Positions 1 to 11,291 of a stretch of 64,000 bases of DNA are shown one piece after another. Both the position numbers and the translations under genes were made by a program. Numbering within the stretch: the first letter of the stretch is position 1; every line of letters starts with the position of its first letter. The DNA is from Streptococcus mitis (lineage in GTDB: Bacteria > Bacillota > Bacilli > Lactobacillales > Streptococcaceae): contig NZ_CAMIAF010000003.1 of assembly GCF_946190375.1 (NCBI RefSeq), positions 1-64,000 of the forward strand. Direction: 5' to 3'. Under the pieces are notes generated by a model. That model saw nothing but the letters and a program-made list of their open reading frames with translations, was not told where the DNA came from and searched no databases.

Positions 1-87
1 ATCTATACTCACGTATCTCATTCAAAACAAAAAGAAATACTTAGTTCTTTTAATCCTGTATCAGCGATTCATTCTGAAATCGAATAA
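1..87 (+). CDS. C-terminus of a probable tyrosine recombinase (partial)
   Basis: An open frame enters from the left edge and stops with TAA at 85-87, giving 28 residues. It begins with IYTHVSHSKQKEIL. The YTHV(S/T) pattern followed by a short charged helix is the usual end of phage and ICE tyrosine recombinases, where the tyrosine is the catalytic nucleophile. Nothing upstream is visible, so the arginine and histidine residues cannot be checked. It runs opposite to the minus-strand ICE genes and lies 26 kb from the rplL attachment site, so it may belong to a nested element rather than to the ICE itself. The call rests on one short motif. Confidence 0.5.
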   Translation: MYTHVSHSKQKEILSSFNPVSAIHSEIE

Positions 88-336
88 GAGAACTTTCCAA
101 AGCCTACAGTTTAGTTCATCTAAAATTAATTTTTGTAGTTCGAATTTAGTTAATAGATTTTATGCTCAACAAAATCAAAAAACATATAAAACTTCACTTT
201 GAATCAGCATTTATAATATATTCTGTATTTAAGAACTTCATAATTGTTTTTCTAAAATATAACTTTCAAGTATCCTTAAATATAGATGAGGAAAAACTCA
301 TACTAGCCTAAAATCAAAAAACATATTATAGTAGTT
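88..336. other. AT-rich non-coding stretch
   Basis: No supported gene is seen between the recombinase end and the IS630 remnant. An approximately 17-base direct repeat (AAAATCAAAAAACATAT) occurs at 171-187 and 310-326. The second copy lies just before the first transposase fragment, so it may relate to the insertion sequence end, but this is not shown. Confidence 0.4.
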
Positions 337-1329
337 ATGAAACTTACAAACGAAGAAATACAAAAAATTGAACAATTCCTAAGAGATTCATCGTACGCCA
401 AATATCACAAACGTCTACAGATTATTTATTTTCGCTCAAAAGAAAAGAGTTATAAGGAAATCATAAATCTGCTAGATTGCAATAAAACAACTGTTTGGAG
501 GAATTTGAAAAATATAAGGAGTTTGGTTTGGATGCTCTTCTTCAAGAGACTCGTGGCGATCGCCATCGCGAATATATGACTTATGAAGAAGAGAAAGCAT
601 TTCTAAAACGCCATATAGAAGATGCTCAGACTGGGGAATTTGTAACTATCAATCACTTATTTGAAGCCTATCAAAAAGAAATTGGTCGTACTTCCACACG
701 TGATGGTTTCTATTATCTCCTAAAACGCCATGGTTAGCGAACGATCACTCCTAGACATGAACATCCCAAGAAGGCAGACGCTCAGACAATTGAGACGTCT
801 AAAAATAAAATCTACATTCTATACCTTAAGTAAGCGCTTTAAAGAGGAGGGATCTTATAACAAAGTACGTTTGATGTATCAAGATGAAGCTGGTTTCGTG
901 AGAATCAGTAAGATGAGTTCTTGTTGGGCTCCTAAAGGAATCCGACCTAGCATTCATAGTCATTATATGCGAGAATATCGCTATTGTTATGGAGCGATAA
1001 ATGCTCATACAGGAGATTCCTTCTTCCTTATTGCTGGAGGATGTAATACTGAGTGGACGAATGAATTTTTACGGCAAGTATCACAAGCTTATCCAGATGA
1101 CTATATTTTACTTGTAATGGATAATGCTATATGGCATAAATCAAGTACCTTAGAGATTCCAAGTAATATTGAGTTGGCTTTTATCCCACCTTATACACCA
1201 GAAATGAACCCTATTGAACAAGTCTGGAAAGAAATTCGAAAACGAGGTTTTAAAAATAAAGATTTCCAAACATTTGAAGCCGTCATTGATAAACTTCAAG
1301 AAGTTATTCAAGGACTCGAAAAAATTTAG
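337..1329 (+). pseudogene. IS630-family transposase, decayed
   Basis: Three overlapping frames make up one IS630-type (Tc1/mariner superfamily) transposase. The first piece (337 to about 495) is the N-terminal helix-turn-helix region. The second (about 495-735) continues in the -1 frame and ends at a TAG where the reading otherwise runs on as RTITPRHEHPKKADAQT, so this is a nonsense codon. The reading then returns to the first frame somewhere between about 805 and 845. The third piece (up to 1329) holds the DDE catalytic core: QDEAGF, VMDNAIWH and PIEQVWKEIR. IS630 elements sometimes use programmed frameshifting at the first junction, but the in-frame TAG and the second shift argue for an inactive copy. 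Terminal inverted repeats were not found with confidence. Confidence 0.8.
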
Positions 1330-1362
1330 ATTCAGATAAAGTCTTTTGACAATCTAAAAAGT

Positions 1363-1659
1363 TCACATTTTTTTCTTATTTATGGAGTTAATGAAGCGCC
1401 AACTGAATCCTAGAACCAACATCAGATTGATGAAAAGGTACACAGCCGTAAAACTAGTTAAACCATGTTGTCTGATATCATCAAAATATAAACTAGATTC
1501 AGTAAAGAACAAATAAATTCCATAGACTTCTACGAAAATAAGAAAACTGACAAAACCAATCAGGAAAAGTCCACTGGCAATAAGAAAGAGTCTCCATAAA
1601 AGAATGAGAATTCCTCCTACTGCTAAAAAAATTACTGGGATAAGGAGTAAATCATTCAT
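1363..1659 (-). CDS. small multi-pass membrane protein of the ICE
   Basis: This encodes 98 residues from the ATG at 1659. A longer reading starts at 1680, but a strong AAAGGAG site sits inside that extension just before the 1659 ATG, so the shorter form is preferred. It has about three hydrophobic segments (residues ~3-28, ~30-50 and ~70-90) and a basic end with KKK. It lies 13 bases downstream of the 94-residue gene at 1673 and near the end of the SNF2 gene, so it is probably the last gene of that transcription unit. I do not recognise a family. A membrane role in conjugation or entry exclusion is only a guess from position. Confidence 0.6.
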   Translation of the reverse strand: MNDLLLIPVIFLAVGGILILLWRLFLIASGLFLIGFVSFLIFVEVYGIYLFFTESSLYFDDIRQHGLTSFTAVYLFINLMLVLGFSWRFINSINKKKM

Positions 1660-1672
1660 GACTTTCTCCTTT

Positions 1673-1957
1673 CTAGTCAATCAACTGACGATAATGGGTG
1701 GCAAGAGAGGAATCAAATTCCTCTAGCTTTTGAACTAAGTCCAAATACTCCTCTTTCTCATGTTCTTCAAAGTCCACACCTCGATGATTCTGAAGAGCGA
1801 TTTCCAATTGGCTAGTGAGCTCTCGTTTAGAAAAACTGTAATCCCCCGTCACATCCTCATAATGTTCCTTTAACTCCTTGTAAGCTTGGTATTCTTCAGG
1901 TGTTTGAAATCCCTGTACTAAGGCCTCTTCTAATTGATAATAGGTATCTTCCATCAT
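1673..1957 (-). CDS. acidic helical hypothetical protein of the ICE
   Basis: This encodes 94 residues, rich in glutamate and predicted helical, with no membrane segment or signal peptide. The ATG at 1957 is preceded by GAGGT at suitable spacing. It lies about 75 bases downstream of the end of the SNF2 gene and is probably cotranscribed with it. I do not recognise the family. The Glu/Tyr/Leu-rich composition resembles small conserved proteins of the streptococcal ICESa2603-type backbone, but no function can be assigned. Confidence 0.6.
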   Translation of the reverse strand: MMEDTYYQLEEALVQGFQTPEEYQAYKELKEHYEDVTGDYSFSKRELTSQLEIALQNHRGVDFEEHEKEEYLDLVQKLEEFDSSLATHYRQLID

Positions 1958-2031
1958 AATCGTTACCTCGTTTCTTTCTATCTTTATTTTACCGCGCTTT
2001 TCTTTTCTTGTCCGCTATTTGTATCTATTTT

Positions 2032-2975
2032 TTAATCTAATTCAAAAGAAAGTTGTTCTTGCTTTTCTTTTCCTTTTTCATGGAATTGTCTTAAGGCCTG
2101 GTCAATAATATCTAAATCCGTTTCTGTTTCAATCAATGGCGCGAGTACATCGTATTCGGCCTTTTTAGTTTGATAATCCTCTTCCTTTGGAAAGTTTTTC
2201 TCAATTTCTACCTTAGCAGTAGTCCATTTATCCTTTAATTCATCCAATAAGTTCTGAGTTTTCACTTGGTCCTCTTTAATGTGATCAATCGTATGCTGAA
2301 GCCTTTGAATCGTCCCCAAAGGAGAATACAAATCTAAACTGACAGAATACTGATTTTCTCCTACAATCTTAACAGAGAAGGTTTCAGGAAGAGGTTGATT
2401 GGTTGAAAGACTAAGCATTTTAATGTCAAATCCTCGATAGCTTGCCAGGGTACGAAATTCTTTGCTGTCAGCTTGATTATGACGAATAAGACGGTGTAGG
2501 GATTCCCCTGCTTCAGCTCGTTGATCAAAAGCTTGCTTACCTACCCTCATAGAAAATGCCTGGTCTTTCGATATTTCAGACTGTTGAATATCGCCTTCAT
2601 ACTTGCTTAATCGTTTCTCAAGAATGGGCATATTTTCTTCACAGTAAGAGATTGTATGACGATAGTGATCCTTGCTGCGTTGAAAGGCGCGTCTTTGATT
2701 TTCTAATAGAGTTAGATCATTCTCTAGTTCCATCTTATATTTGAGATAAGGATTACCTGTTGCTAGTGCCTTAAAATCAGAAGCTGTCATGGTCTGCTCA
2801 TCAATGTCTTCTGCAGCACGAATCGGCTCCTTAGAAGTCATAATCTGCTTAATATAACGGAGTTTGTTCTCCTGAGTTGCCCATAGATAATTATCAAATG
2901 AACCTTTGGTAATGTAGTGGTAAATATCCACTTCCTTATTTTCATTTCCCTGTCGGATAATACGTCCATTGCGTT
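2032..2975 (-). CDS. SNF2-family helicase of the ICE, 3' exon
   Basis: This is the second exon of the methylase-helicase gene that starts at 10750. It begins directly after the group II intron end at 2976 and completes codon 1757 (Q), restoring IQQRNGRIIRQGN. This is helicase motif VI, with the arginine residues that contact ATP. The rest is about 310 residues of long, charged, coiled-coil-like sequence (residues ~1800-2070), ending in TAA at 2032-2034. Unspliced, the frame upstream of 2976 reads into intron RNA, so the exon has no start of its own. The combined coding length of exons 1 and 2 is 6213 bases, a multiple of three. Confidence 0.85.
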
Positions 2976-5481
2976 GTAGGCTAAGTACCCAGCGCCTTAC
3001 CATATTACTACGGCAGGTTTCCAAATACTCGCCCCCGAACCGTACGTACACCTTTCAATGTATACGGCTCTCCGTTTATAAACTCAATCTAACTTGCCAT
3101 GATGTAATTTCTTATGGCAATCTTTACACAGTGCTATTGTTTTCCGTTGTCTAGAAATCATCAAACGTTCCCAAAAAGTCTTTCCCTTTAAATCCTTTAG
3201 TTTTCTTACATGATGGATTTCTAGGGAACTGTCGGTCGCTTGACAATACTCACAACGGCTTGCTTTTAATCTATCAATTAAATTTGTTCGACTAAAATAT
3301 TTCGCCGTATTTGGCAAATTATCATTTTCAAGGAAAGATTTCTTTTGACGTTTAAATCCTCCGTTATAGAAATAACGGGTCATTGTATCCCCTTTACGTC
3401 CAATATACTGTACACTAAATTGACCATCCTTTTTATATTTACGGATGATGTGGGATTTAGTCGTACGATATTTAGTCGCATAAGTTTTATACATGCTATA
3501 TTCCATTATGTACTTAAAGCGATGAAGGATAGAGCTGTTATTAGCGATACAATAATAGTTATAAAAACCTCTTATTTCTGCATTGTAGCGTTCTAAAATC
3601 TCTAAATCATCGCAATCTTTCATGAAATAACGGGCCGTTGGTTTCCAAACTTCGTAGCCTCTATGATAAGTCATTTTCATAGCTCCGTAAGACAGTAATC
3701 TGTCTCGAATAGTTTCAATAGAAACCTCTAGGACTAATCTACCTGTATAATTTCTTACCAATCGTCCTGCCGAATCACGCTTAGCTAAATTCGATTGGCG
3801 AATATACAGATGATATCCCAGAAACTTAGCTTTATCTCTCGCATTGGTAATCAAGGTTTTCTCCACAGAGAGTTCCAATTTGAGAACCGCTTCCAAATAG
3901 TCCTTAATATCTGCTTTAATGCGATGAGCGTCCTCTTTACTGCCAATCACACCGCAGATAAAATCATCTGCGTATCGGGTATAGGTTAGACGTTTAAAAC
4001 TACTATCCATAGGATCACTATGAGGAATTAACACTCTTTCCTTTTCCAATTGACGAATACGCTGGATAACTTCTTGTCGTTGATTTTCCGTTGAAACACA
4101 TTCTAATGCTCTTCTTGCTTTTCCCAACGCTATCTCATTTTGGCGATATTCTGGGGTACGTTTCCGGTATTTCCCTTGGCAGAAGTTCTTCACATAATCC
4201 GTCATATATTTATCAAACTTATCCAAATAGATATTGGCTAGAATGGGACTGATTATCCCTCCTTGTGGAGTTCCTGAGTAGCTTTTGTAGAATTTCCAAT
4301 CTTCCACGTATCCCGCATTGAGGAATTTACGAATCAAGCGTAAGAACCGCTCATCAGTAATTCTTTCTCGGAGAATGCGAATCATCACATCATGATTGAT
4401 ATTATCAAAGAATGACTTGATATCTCCTTCAATAAACCATTTTGTTCCAGTGTAGGTCTTCTGAATCTGAGTAAGTGCTGTATGGCAGCTTTTATTCGGA
4501 CGAAAACCATGGGAAGAGGGTTCAAATTGTCCCTCGTAGATAGCTTCCAAAATCATTTTAATAACCTGTTGTAAGAGCTTATCATCAAATGATGGAATAC
4601 CTAGTGGACGTAGCTTCCCATTCTTTTTAGGAATATAGGTTCGTCTTGATGGGTGTGGCTGATAGGATTCATCTTTCAGGGAATCAATCAATTGGTCAAT
4701 TCTAGCTATACTCATACCATCAATCGTCAACTCGTCTACTCCAGGTGTCAAGTGTCCTGGGTTAGCGTAAATCGTTTGATAGGCAACTAAGTACATTTCT
4801 TTGTTATAAAGCAAACGATACAGTCGCTCAAATTGATAGTTTTTATCTTTACTGTGTTTTGTTAGATTGTTTAACACATTTTGAGGATTTCTCATGGTGT
4901 CTCACACACCTTCCTTTCCATAATGTTAATGTTATAAACTGTTCCCCTTCGCCATGTACGTGCCATTAACACGCTCGGACTACTATGGGAACTCCGTTAC
5001 CTTATCAAATATTCATAAACCTTATGTTTAATAGCTTTTACAAGCGTTTTGACTTAGGTAATCTCCGTTTAGCTGGTATAGTAACATAGCTTGATAATTT
5101 CATCGGATAGGACGTTCATCTGTTTTCATTTACTATGAATACGCTATGGAATCCCTTTGCTTCACTATCTTCAACAGTGATAATGAAGTTCCATAGTATG
5201 AGGATTTTAGTTATCTTACCTCACAGTCCCGACACAGACCGTTTAGACTATCCTTCAATCAGTTTAGATTTTATCCTTATAATTATCTCAGTAACATCTG
5301 TTACATTATCATCTCCTCATTCAGTCGTGATGTGATAACTCATCAACTTATGAGTTTCCCAACGTGCTTTGTTCCCTGATGTTTGGTTTCCCTCACAGGT
5401 CAGTTGGGTGATGATAGGCATTAAGGTCACGCCTACTACTTTGCCAAGAGTAGATTTACTATACCGCCTTTACGGACGCAC
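2976..5481 (-). mobile_element. group II intron with its own RT-maturase, inside the SNF2 gene
   Basis: The intron is 2506 bases long on the minus strand. It starts with GTGCG (complement of 5477-5481) and ends with CCTAC (complement of 2976-2980), matching the GUGYG...AY rule. Joining the flanks gives an uninterrupted helicase frame. The region 4896-5481 holds ribozyme domains I-III, the RT gene lies in domain IV, and domain V is readable at about 3036-3070 as a GAGCCGUAUAC / GUACGUACGGUUC helix capped by GAAA. It appears complete and potentially able to splice and move. Confidence 0.92.
3084..4895 (-). CDS. ltrA: group II intron reverse transcriptase-maturase with HNH endonuclease
   Basis: This encodes 603 residues, the usual length for an LtrA-type intron protein. 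It contains an N-terminal RT0/RT1 region (PGVDELTIDG, then IPKKNGKLRPLGIPSFDD), the catalytic YADD box near residue 305, and a maturase X domain with an RGFYNYY-like motif. The C-terminal zinc/HNH endonuclease runs from about residue 550 (CEYCQ, then HHVRKLKD and CKDCHKKLHH). The protein helps its intron RNA fold and splice, and primes reverse transcription at new DNA sites. The frame is intact. It sits in intron domain IV with its ATG at 4895, downstream of domains I-III, and needs no outside promoter. Confidence 0.93.
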   Translation of the reverse strand: MRNPQNVLNNLTKHSKDKNYQFERLYRLLYNKEMYLVAYQTIYANPGHLTPGVDELTIDGMSIARIDQLIDSLKDESYQPHPSRRTYIPKKNGKLRPLGIPSFDDKLLQQVIKMILEAIYEGQFEPSSHGFRPNKSCHTALTQIQKTYTGTKWFIEGDIKSFFDNINHDVMIRILRERITDERFLRLIRKFLNAGYVEDWKFYKSYSGTPQGGIISPILANIYLDKFDKYMTDYVKNFCQGKYRKRTPEYRQNEIALGKARRALECVSTENQRQEVIQRIRQLEKERVLIPHSDPMDSSFKRLTYTRYADDFICGVIGSKEDAHRIKADIKDYLEAVLKLELSVEKTLITNARDKAKFLGYHLYIRQSNLAKRDSAGRLVRNYTGRLVLEVSIETIRDRLLSYGAMKMTYHRGYEVWKPTARYFMKDCDDLEILERYNAEIRGFYNYYCIANNSSILHRFKYIMEYSMYKTYATKYRTTKSHIIRKYKKDGQFSVQYIGRKGDTMTRYFYNGGFKRQKKSFLENDNLPNTAKYFSRTNLIDRLKASRCEYCQATDSSLEIHHVRKLKDLKGKTFWERLMISRQRKTIALCKDCHKKLHHGKLD

Positions 5482-8400
5482 GCTGAATGTCACTTGGTCT
5501 CCACGGTACATCTAGGTGGTGGACTGCTTTCATTTTGCTCTGAACATTTAAACCTGTTCCTCCTTTTTCAGTTGAGGCAAGGAGAATCCGCACCTCTCCT
5601 GCATTGACCTTTCGAGACAAACTATTCTTCTTTTCATCACTATTGGCATCATGTACAAAGGCAATTTCTTTACTAGGGATTCCTCTATCAACTAATAAAG
5701 CCTTAATCTCAGAATAAACATCAAAGCCATTATCTTTTTTCTTAGGTGTGCCAATATCTGAAAAAATCATCTGAGTAGCCTTATTTTCCATTCCCTCACG
5801 ATAAATTCTTTCAACATTATCCACTACCTGAAGCAGTTTATGATTGTCTGCTAGACTATAGCTAGAGTCCAATAAACGCACATCAATAGCTAGTTTTCGC
5901 GCCTCACCTGTTATCTTTAACATGTTATCCTGACTCGGATCAACTGTTCCACATTTGACCATATCTGACCTCATAACTAATTCTTCTAAATAGAGTTTCT
6001 GGTTTTCAGTTAACTCACTCTCAATAGGGATAATATGAGCTTCTGGAACAGGTAAATCCAACATATCTTGTGTTTGAATGTCGGCTGTTTCTTTATAAAT
6101 TTTCATCAACTCAGGTAGATTGACAAACTTTTTAAATCGTTTCTTAGGTTGGTACTTATCCCCTGTAGGAGCTAATTCCATAGAGTTTTGAATTTCTCCA
6201 AAAGCACCTACCCAAGAGTCAAAATAATCAACTTGATAGCGTTTTAAGATATCTGGTTGAATATAGTTCATCATAGTATATAACTCACTAATAGAATTGG
6301 AAACAGGAGTTCCTGTCGCAAAGACAATATTTTTAAAATCATGTTCTTCCTGAATCTGTCGCACCTTCATTTCCATATCTACATTCTTCTTAGAAGTTGT
6401 ATTAGTAATCCCTGCTACATTTCCAAGGCCAGTAATCGGACGAATATTTTTAAAGTGATGTGCTTCGTCCACAAAGAGAAAATCAATTCCTAAGTTCTCA
6501 AAATCAATAAAACTATCACAATTAAAGCGTTGGAGTTCTTCCAATTGTTTCTCTAAACCACTAATTGATTGTTCTGCTTCTTTAACGGTATACTTATTTT
6601 CAGAATGTGTTTTAATCTCTCGTAGTTCATTGAGTTTATCCTCAATATAGTTCATCTGTCTTTCCTTACTAACAGGGATTTTTTCAAATTGAGAATCCCC
6701 AATGACAATGGCATCGTAATCTCCTGTAATAATACGAGAAACAAATTGTTTTCTTCTCGCCTTCACAAAATCTTTCTTAGTAGTCACAAAGACTTTTTTA
6801 GTAGGGAAAAATTTCATGATTTCTTGGCCAAACTGAGCAGACAAACTAGAGGGCACCACATACAAGGGCTTATGAACCATCCCCAACTCCTTTAATTTAA
6901 ACCCAGCACCAAGCATGGTCAAGGTCTTTCCTGAACCTACCTCATGAGCTAATAAGGCTCTTTTTTCTTCTACGATTCTTTGAATGGCATTCTCTTGATG
7001 AGGACGAAGACTGATGTTTTGTGCCAAGCCATCAATGACTAGATGGCTACCGTCATACTCTCGACTAACCGTTCGATTATAAAGACGATTATAGCTTTCT
7101 TCAATGACTTGTTGGACTTCGGGATACCGTGAGACAAAGTCTTGAAAGAGTTCTTGTAAATGCTGCTCTTTTGCTCTTAGAACAGAGGTTTTTTCCAAAT
7201 CTGTGATGGTCTTTTTCTTTTCTCCTTCCGCAACAGTCATGGTAATCGTCGGTTGGTTCGAATTTAGTAAATTCTCAAAAATCTTTCTTCCTGTATCATA
7301 ACGTGACCCACTGACTCCAAGACTACTATCTTTGGCACTTGGATAGCGATAAGCAAATGATGTCCTTAAATGAACCTGGCCATCGACAGGATTCACTTCA
7401 ATGACTTGGTCAACATCAGGCGAAGACAATTCAAATTCACGATTGGTAAAACATTCAAAGGCAAATTTACCATAAACGGATTGAGGAATCCAACGTGACC
7501 CTATTTTAAACTCAATATCTGCCAGATGAATCCTTGGAGGGCGAACAGATTCTAACAAATCTAAAGCGTGGTTCCAATCATATTCTTGGTTGTTTTCCTC
7601 CACTAATAGTTGAACTACTTCTATCTTGTTGAGAATGTCTCCTGATAAAAACTGGTTCTTAGAAAGATATTTTCTTTCCCCTCTTAAATAGCTTTCTGGA
7701 TCTATTAAAATCTGGTCACCTAACTCATCTAAAATAGCAGCTTGGCTATGTTCGGGATAAATTGATACCATATAGTCTAAATCAACCTCTCTACCATCCG
7801 ATAAACTAGAGTTTAAGGCATCTAAAGCCGTTGAAACTCTTGTAATCACTCTCTCCGGCCTAACCAATGCTTTCTCAAAGGCTAAAGATTTTTTATATTT
7901 TACTTTCTGATCTTTAGAGTCAATGTATTCATCTTCTAAACTTGCTAGTAAAGAATACTTATCGTCACTATCAAATAAGTTCCTGTTAACGGAGGCATTC
8001 AAGTATCCAAATTGACTTACAAAACGGTCATAGTTACGATTGAGTTTACTAAGCAATACCTGAAAATCTGTTCTACTATAATCTTGATGGCGTTGAATTT
8101 CAATTAAGGATTGATAGGTCTCTCTCAAATCAACCATGCCCTTAATACGACTAATATCCTTATCCGATAAGGGACTTTCATAAAAGACCGTTTTTTTGAA
8201 CAATCCCTTATATTTCCCTCTTTTACTCGCTTCTTCTGACTTGTAAACATCTAGTGCTTCCTCATCTGTCAAATGAAGTTGCACGAATCGGTCTATTTTA
8301 TGTTCAGACAAAGAACTGTCCCATGCTTTAAAATCTCCCTTCTCATTTACATAATAACTAATTTCGTCTACTTTTGAACTTTTCCGAATGCCATGCGTAT

Positions 8401-10750
8401 CTCGGTAATAAATTTGATTTCCCTCATATCCAAAAGAATAGAGCGCTAAGTTCTCACGAATACGACTTGGGATAGAATGATCCACTTCTTCTTGGATAAA
8501 AACAGGTTCTTTCAAAGAATTGTCAATTGGTTTAGGTAACTCCACATTCTCTAATGCTTTCATTATGTCAGTAGCTAATGTTTCTGATTCCCCCTTAACA
8601 TTGAGAGTTCCTCCATTAAAATTGCGTACCTCATATTCACCCAAAACTTGTGTATTGTATTTCCCATCAAAATAAGAATTGATCCAGACACGCTTATCAC
8701 TCTCAAAGGGAATAGAGCCACTAAAGACAAGCTCCTCTCCATTAAGATTCTTTGCTTGATCCTTTTGAAAAAAGAGGAGATCTGTGGTCACTCGAGTACC
8801 TGCAATCTTTTTAAAAGCCGTATCCGGCAAACGAACTCCCCCTAAAAAATGAGTGCTTGATTTAATCTCTTGTAAGACATTATCTGTCCGCTTATCCATT
8901 GTGCCAATAGATGAGATAATCGAAACTTGTCCTCCGTCTCTTACTAAATCAAGTGAGTGTTTGACAAAGTAGTCGTGAATCATATAAGGTTTATCATAGT
9001 TTTTATCTGCAATGCGAAAATTTCCAAAAGGAACATTCGTTAAGACTAAATCAAAACTATTATTCTGATAGGGAACTTCTTCAAATCCTCGCACTTCAAT
9101 ATGGGTATTGGGATGGAGTTGTTTTGCGATTGCGCCTGTCACACTGTCTAACTCAACCCCGTAGAGTTCTGATTTCTCTCGTATACTTCTAGGCATCGCC
9201 GCAAAGAAGTTCCCAGTTCCCATAGAAGGATCTAAAATCCTTCCTCCCTCAAAACCATCATCCAGTAATTTTTGCCAAATCTGGCGAATAATCATTGGGT
9301 CTGTATAATAGGCTGTGAGAGAACTTTGTTTCATGGTCGAATATTCTGATTTACTTACTAAGCTCCTAAGAGTTAAACGTTCTATTTCATACTTTGGATT
9401 GAGTTCATCGAAAAATTCATTGGCAAGGCCACCCCAGCCAACATACTTGGCTAATAGTTCTTGTTCTTCTGGATTCGCTTGTCGTCTCTCTTTTTCTAAT
9501 CTTTTAACAAGTTCAATTGCGGCGATATTCGTTTCAATCTTTTCTCGATTTGTCTTTGGATAAAAGTCCTCTAAATCATCTGGAAAAACAAAATCTTGAA
9601 CAGGGACATCCGTCTCTTCTATATTTGAAATTAAAGGTTTTGTCTCCTTATCCTTTTCTTTATCTTCTTCTAGATAGGAAAACAAATCTATTTCCTGACC
9701 TTCACTTGATGAATCAATCTCAATCTCTGATTCTTCTTTCTCAAGTTCTACATGAGACAATACTTGTTCAATCTCTTCCAAACTGTTCAAGTATAAGATA
9801 GGATTCTCTTCAAATAATTGATTGGAATCATTGAATAGCTCTAGGCGAACTAAGCCATTTAACTGTGCATTTTCAATCGAAACAAACTGAAATACTTGTC
9901 CTTTATAACTTACTTGTGAACCAATCGGATATTCCCTCAAAGCTTCTTCTACAATTTTATCGACATTAGAAAAAGAGTTCGTTTCTTCCGTTTCCTGTTC
10001 AATATCACTTGAAGGAGATAAGGATTCCGCTACTTGCTTAGATTTTTCACTTCTAGCCTTTACCTCATCAAAATGAGTAATAATCTTCAGCTTTTGTGTC
10101 AGTGGGAGTTGTTGGTAGTTGTCTTCATGATGGACAAGATTTGTAACTGTATCTAAAGTAGCCATCAATTCTGAACCCAAATAGGCTAGAACATCTCCTT
10201 CTTTTTCTTCAAAATGAATCTCAAGAACCTCTTTTTTTAGTTCTTTGGAATCAACCATTAGAAGAAACTCCTCTATATCTCTACTAATGCGGTCAGATAG
10301 ATTATTCGCAACCCGATAGACATTGACTAAATTGACATCCTGTTTCTGATGAAATACAAGCTCACTTAGTTGTTCTAGTTTTTCTTTTTCAGATTGGATG
10401 TAAAATCGAGTGGAAAGGTTATAGGTTGCGACTTCTAGCACCAAGTTTTTCTCAAAATTGCTTAATTGAGATAATTTACTTAGACCTGCTTGTCCAAAAT
10501 TTCTTGTGTAACTTTCTAAATCTTGGTCATTATTTTCAGAACTGGCCTCTAGGAAAGAAATAATATCTTGATGAAACGAATAGACATGAGGTATCTCTTC
10601 TATCTTGCCCTCTTCACCCAAAAAACTCTCTACCAAGTCTAGCCATTTCTCATCAAAATGTTGCGCCTGATAGCGAAGAAATAGGTCCATTTTCTCCCTA
10701 TCTTTTGGAATTGTTCCACGAAACATAGCCAATAATTGCATTGCTTCCAT
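5482..10750 (-). CDS. DNA methylase-SNF2 helicase fusion of the ICE, 5' exon
   Basis: With the 2032-2975 exon this encodes about 2070 residues. The ATG at 10750 is chosen because AAAGGAGG lies 7 bases upstream; a reading from 10768 places that site inside the gene. An N-terminal region of about 400 residues is acidic and helical. Next is an N6-adenine methylase-like domain with the SAM loop LDPSMGTGNFF (~residue 505) and TNVPFGN, an NPPY-type motif (~570). The SNF2 helicase follows, with HEVGSGKT (~1269), the Walker B-type motif VDEAH (~1427), and motif VI spanning the intron site. This very large methylase-helicase is a hallmark of ICESa2603-type streptococcal ICEs. It is thought to protect or process element DNA, but its job is not established. 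Splicing of the 2976-5481 intron is required for the full protein. Confidence 0.9.
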
Positions 10751-10781
10751 ACTAGCTCCTCCTTTCATCTATACGAAAATA

Positions 10782-10801
10782 GGAGAATCACATGATTCCC
10801 C
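10782..10801 (-). terminator. intercistronic hairpin before the SNF2 gene
   Basis: On the minus strand, GGGGAATC, loop ATGT and GATTCTCC are followed by TATTTTC. The hairpin starts at the stop codon of the calcium-binding gene and ends 31 bases before the SNF2 start. It could be a leaky terminator or attenuator setting the level of the large helicase. Confidence 0.5.
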
Positions 10802-11211
10802 TACAACTCTATCTCCATTTCCACCTCTTGAGGACTGGTTTCTAAATCACTAGACAAAAGAGAAACGGCATCTGTTCTCATGTAGTTAGTATATAAGTCT
10901 TCTAGGTCTTGTTGGTTTTCAATCCCTGTTTCAATACTAATCAGAGCCTGTATAAATTCCTTATAGTGATTCTCCATCATATCTGAAATCTTTTGTTTCA
11001 TTTCCATAAATACTGAGGACGGTTCAGTTATACTTGTTTGGTCTATGTTTTTAAAATCCTTTTCTAAGGGATTGGTTCCTTCTTCTACTTCTACTAAATC
11101 TGAACGACCATCACCATCAGAATCTGCGCTAAGAGGATTGGTTCCTAGCGCCAATTCTTGAGCATCAGTCAGTCCATCTTGATCCGAATCACGTTGATAA
11201 ATGGCTTCCAT
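10801..11211 (-). CDS. calcium-binding (thrombospondin type 3-like) repeat protein
   Basis: This encodes 136 residues. The first 50 contain two tandem acidic repeats, DSDQDGLTDAQELALGTNPL and DSDGDGRSDLVEVEEGTNPL, the DxDxDG(L/R)xDxxE pattern of EF-hand-like or thrombospondin type 3 calcium loops. No signal peptide is seen, so it should be cytoplasmic unless it is exported with the conjugation machine. The remainder is acidic and helical. It is placed just upstream of the SNF2 gene, with only a hairpin between, and downstream of two tandem terminators. The repeats are clear; the role in the ICE is unknown. Confidence 0.75.
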   Translation of the reverse strand: MEAIYQRDSDQDGLTDAQELALGTNPLSADSDGDGRSDLVEVEEGTNPLEKDFKNIDQTSITEPSSVFMEMKQKISDMMENHYKEFIQALISIETGIENQQDLEDLYTNYMRTDAVSLLSSDLETSPQEVEMEIEL

Positions 11212-11291
11212 ATACTTCCTTCTTTCCTAGTTAATCTTTTTCACTCCAATCCTACCAAATATTTCTTGAAAGAAGTATCACAACAAAAAAA

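Noticed and set aside
5135-5335. Plus-strand frame of 66 residues
   Set aside because: It lies within ribozyme domains of the first intron on the opposite strand, with no ribosome site.
8648-9801. Several plus-strand frames opposite the methylase-helicase gene
   Set aside because: No ribosome sites and no recognisable domains; the opposite strand has clear methylase motifs.
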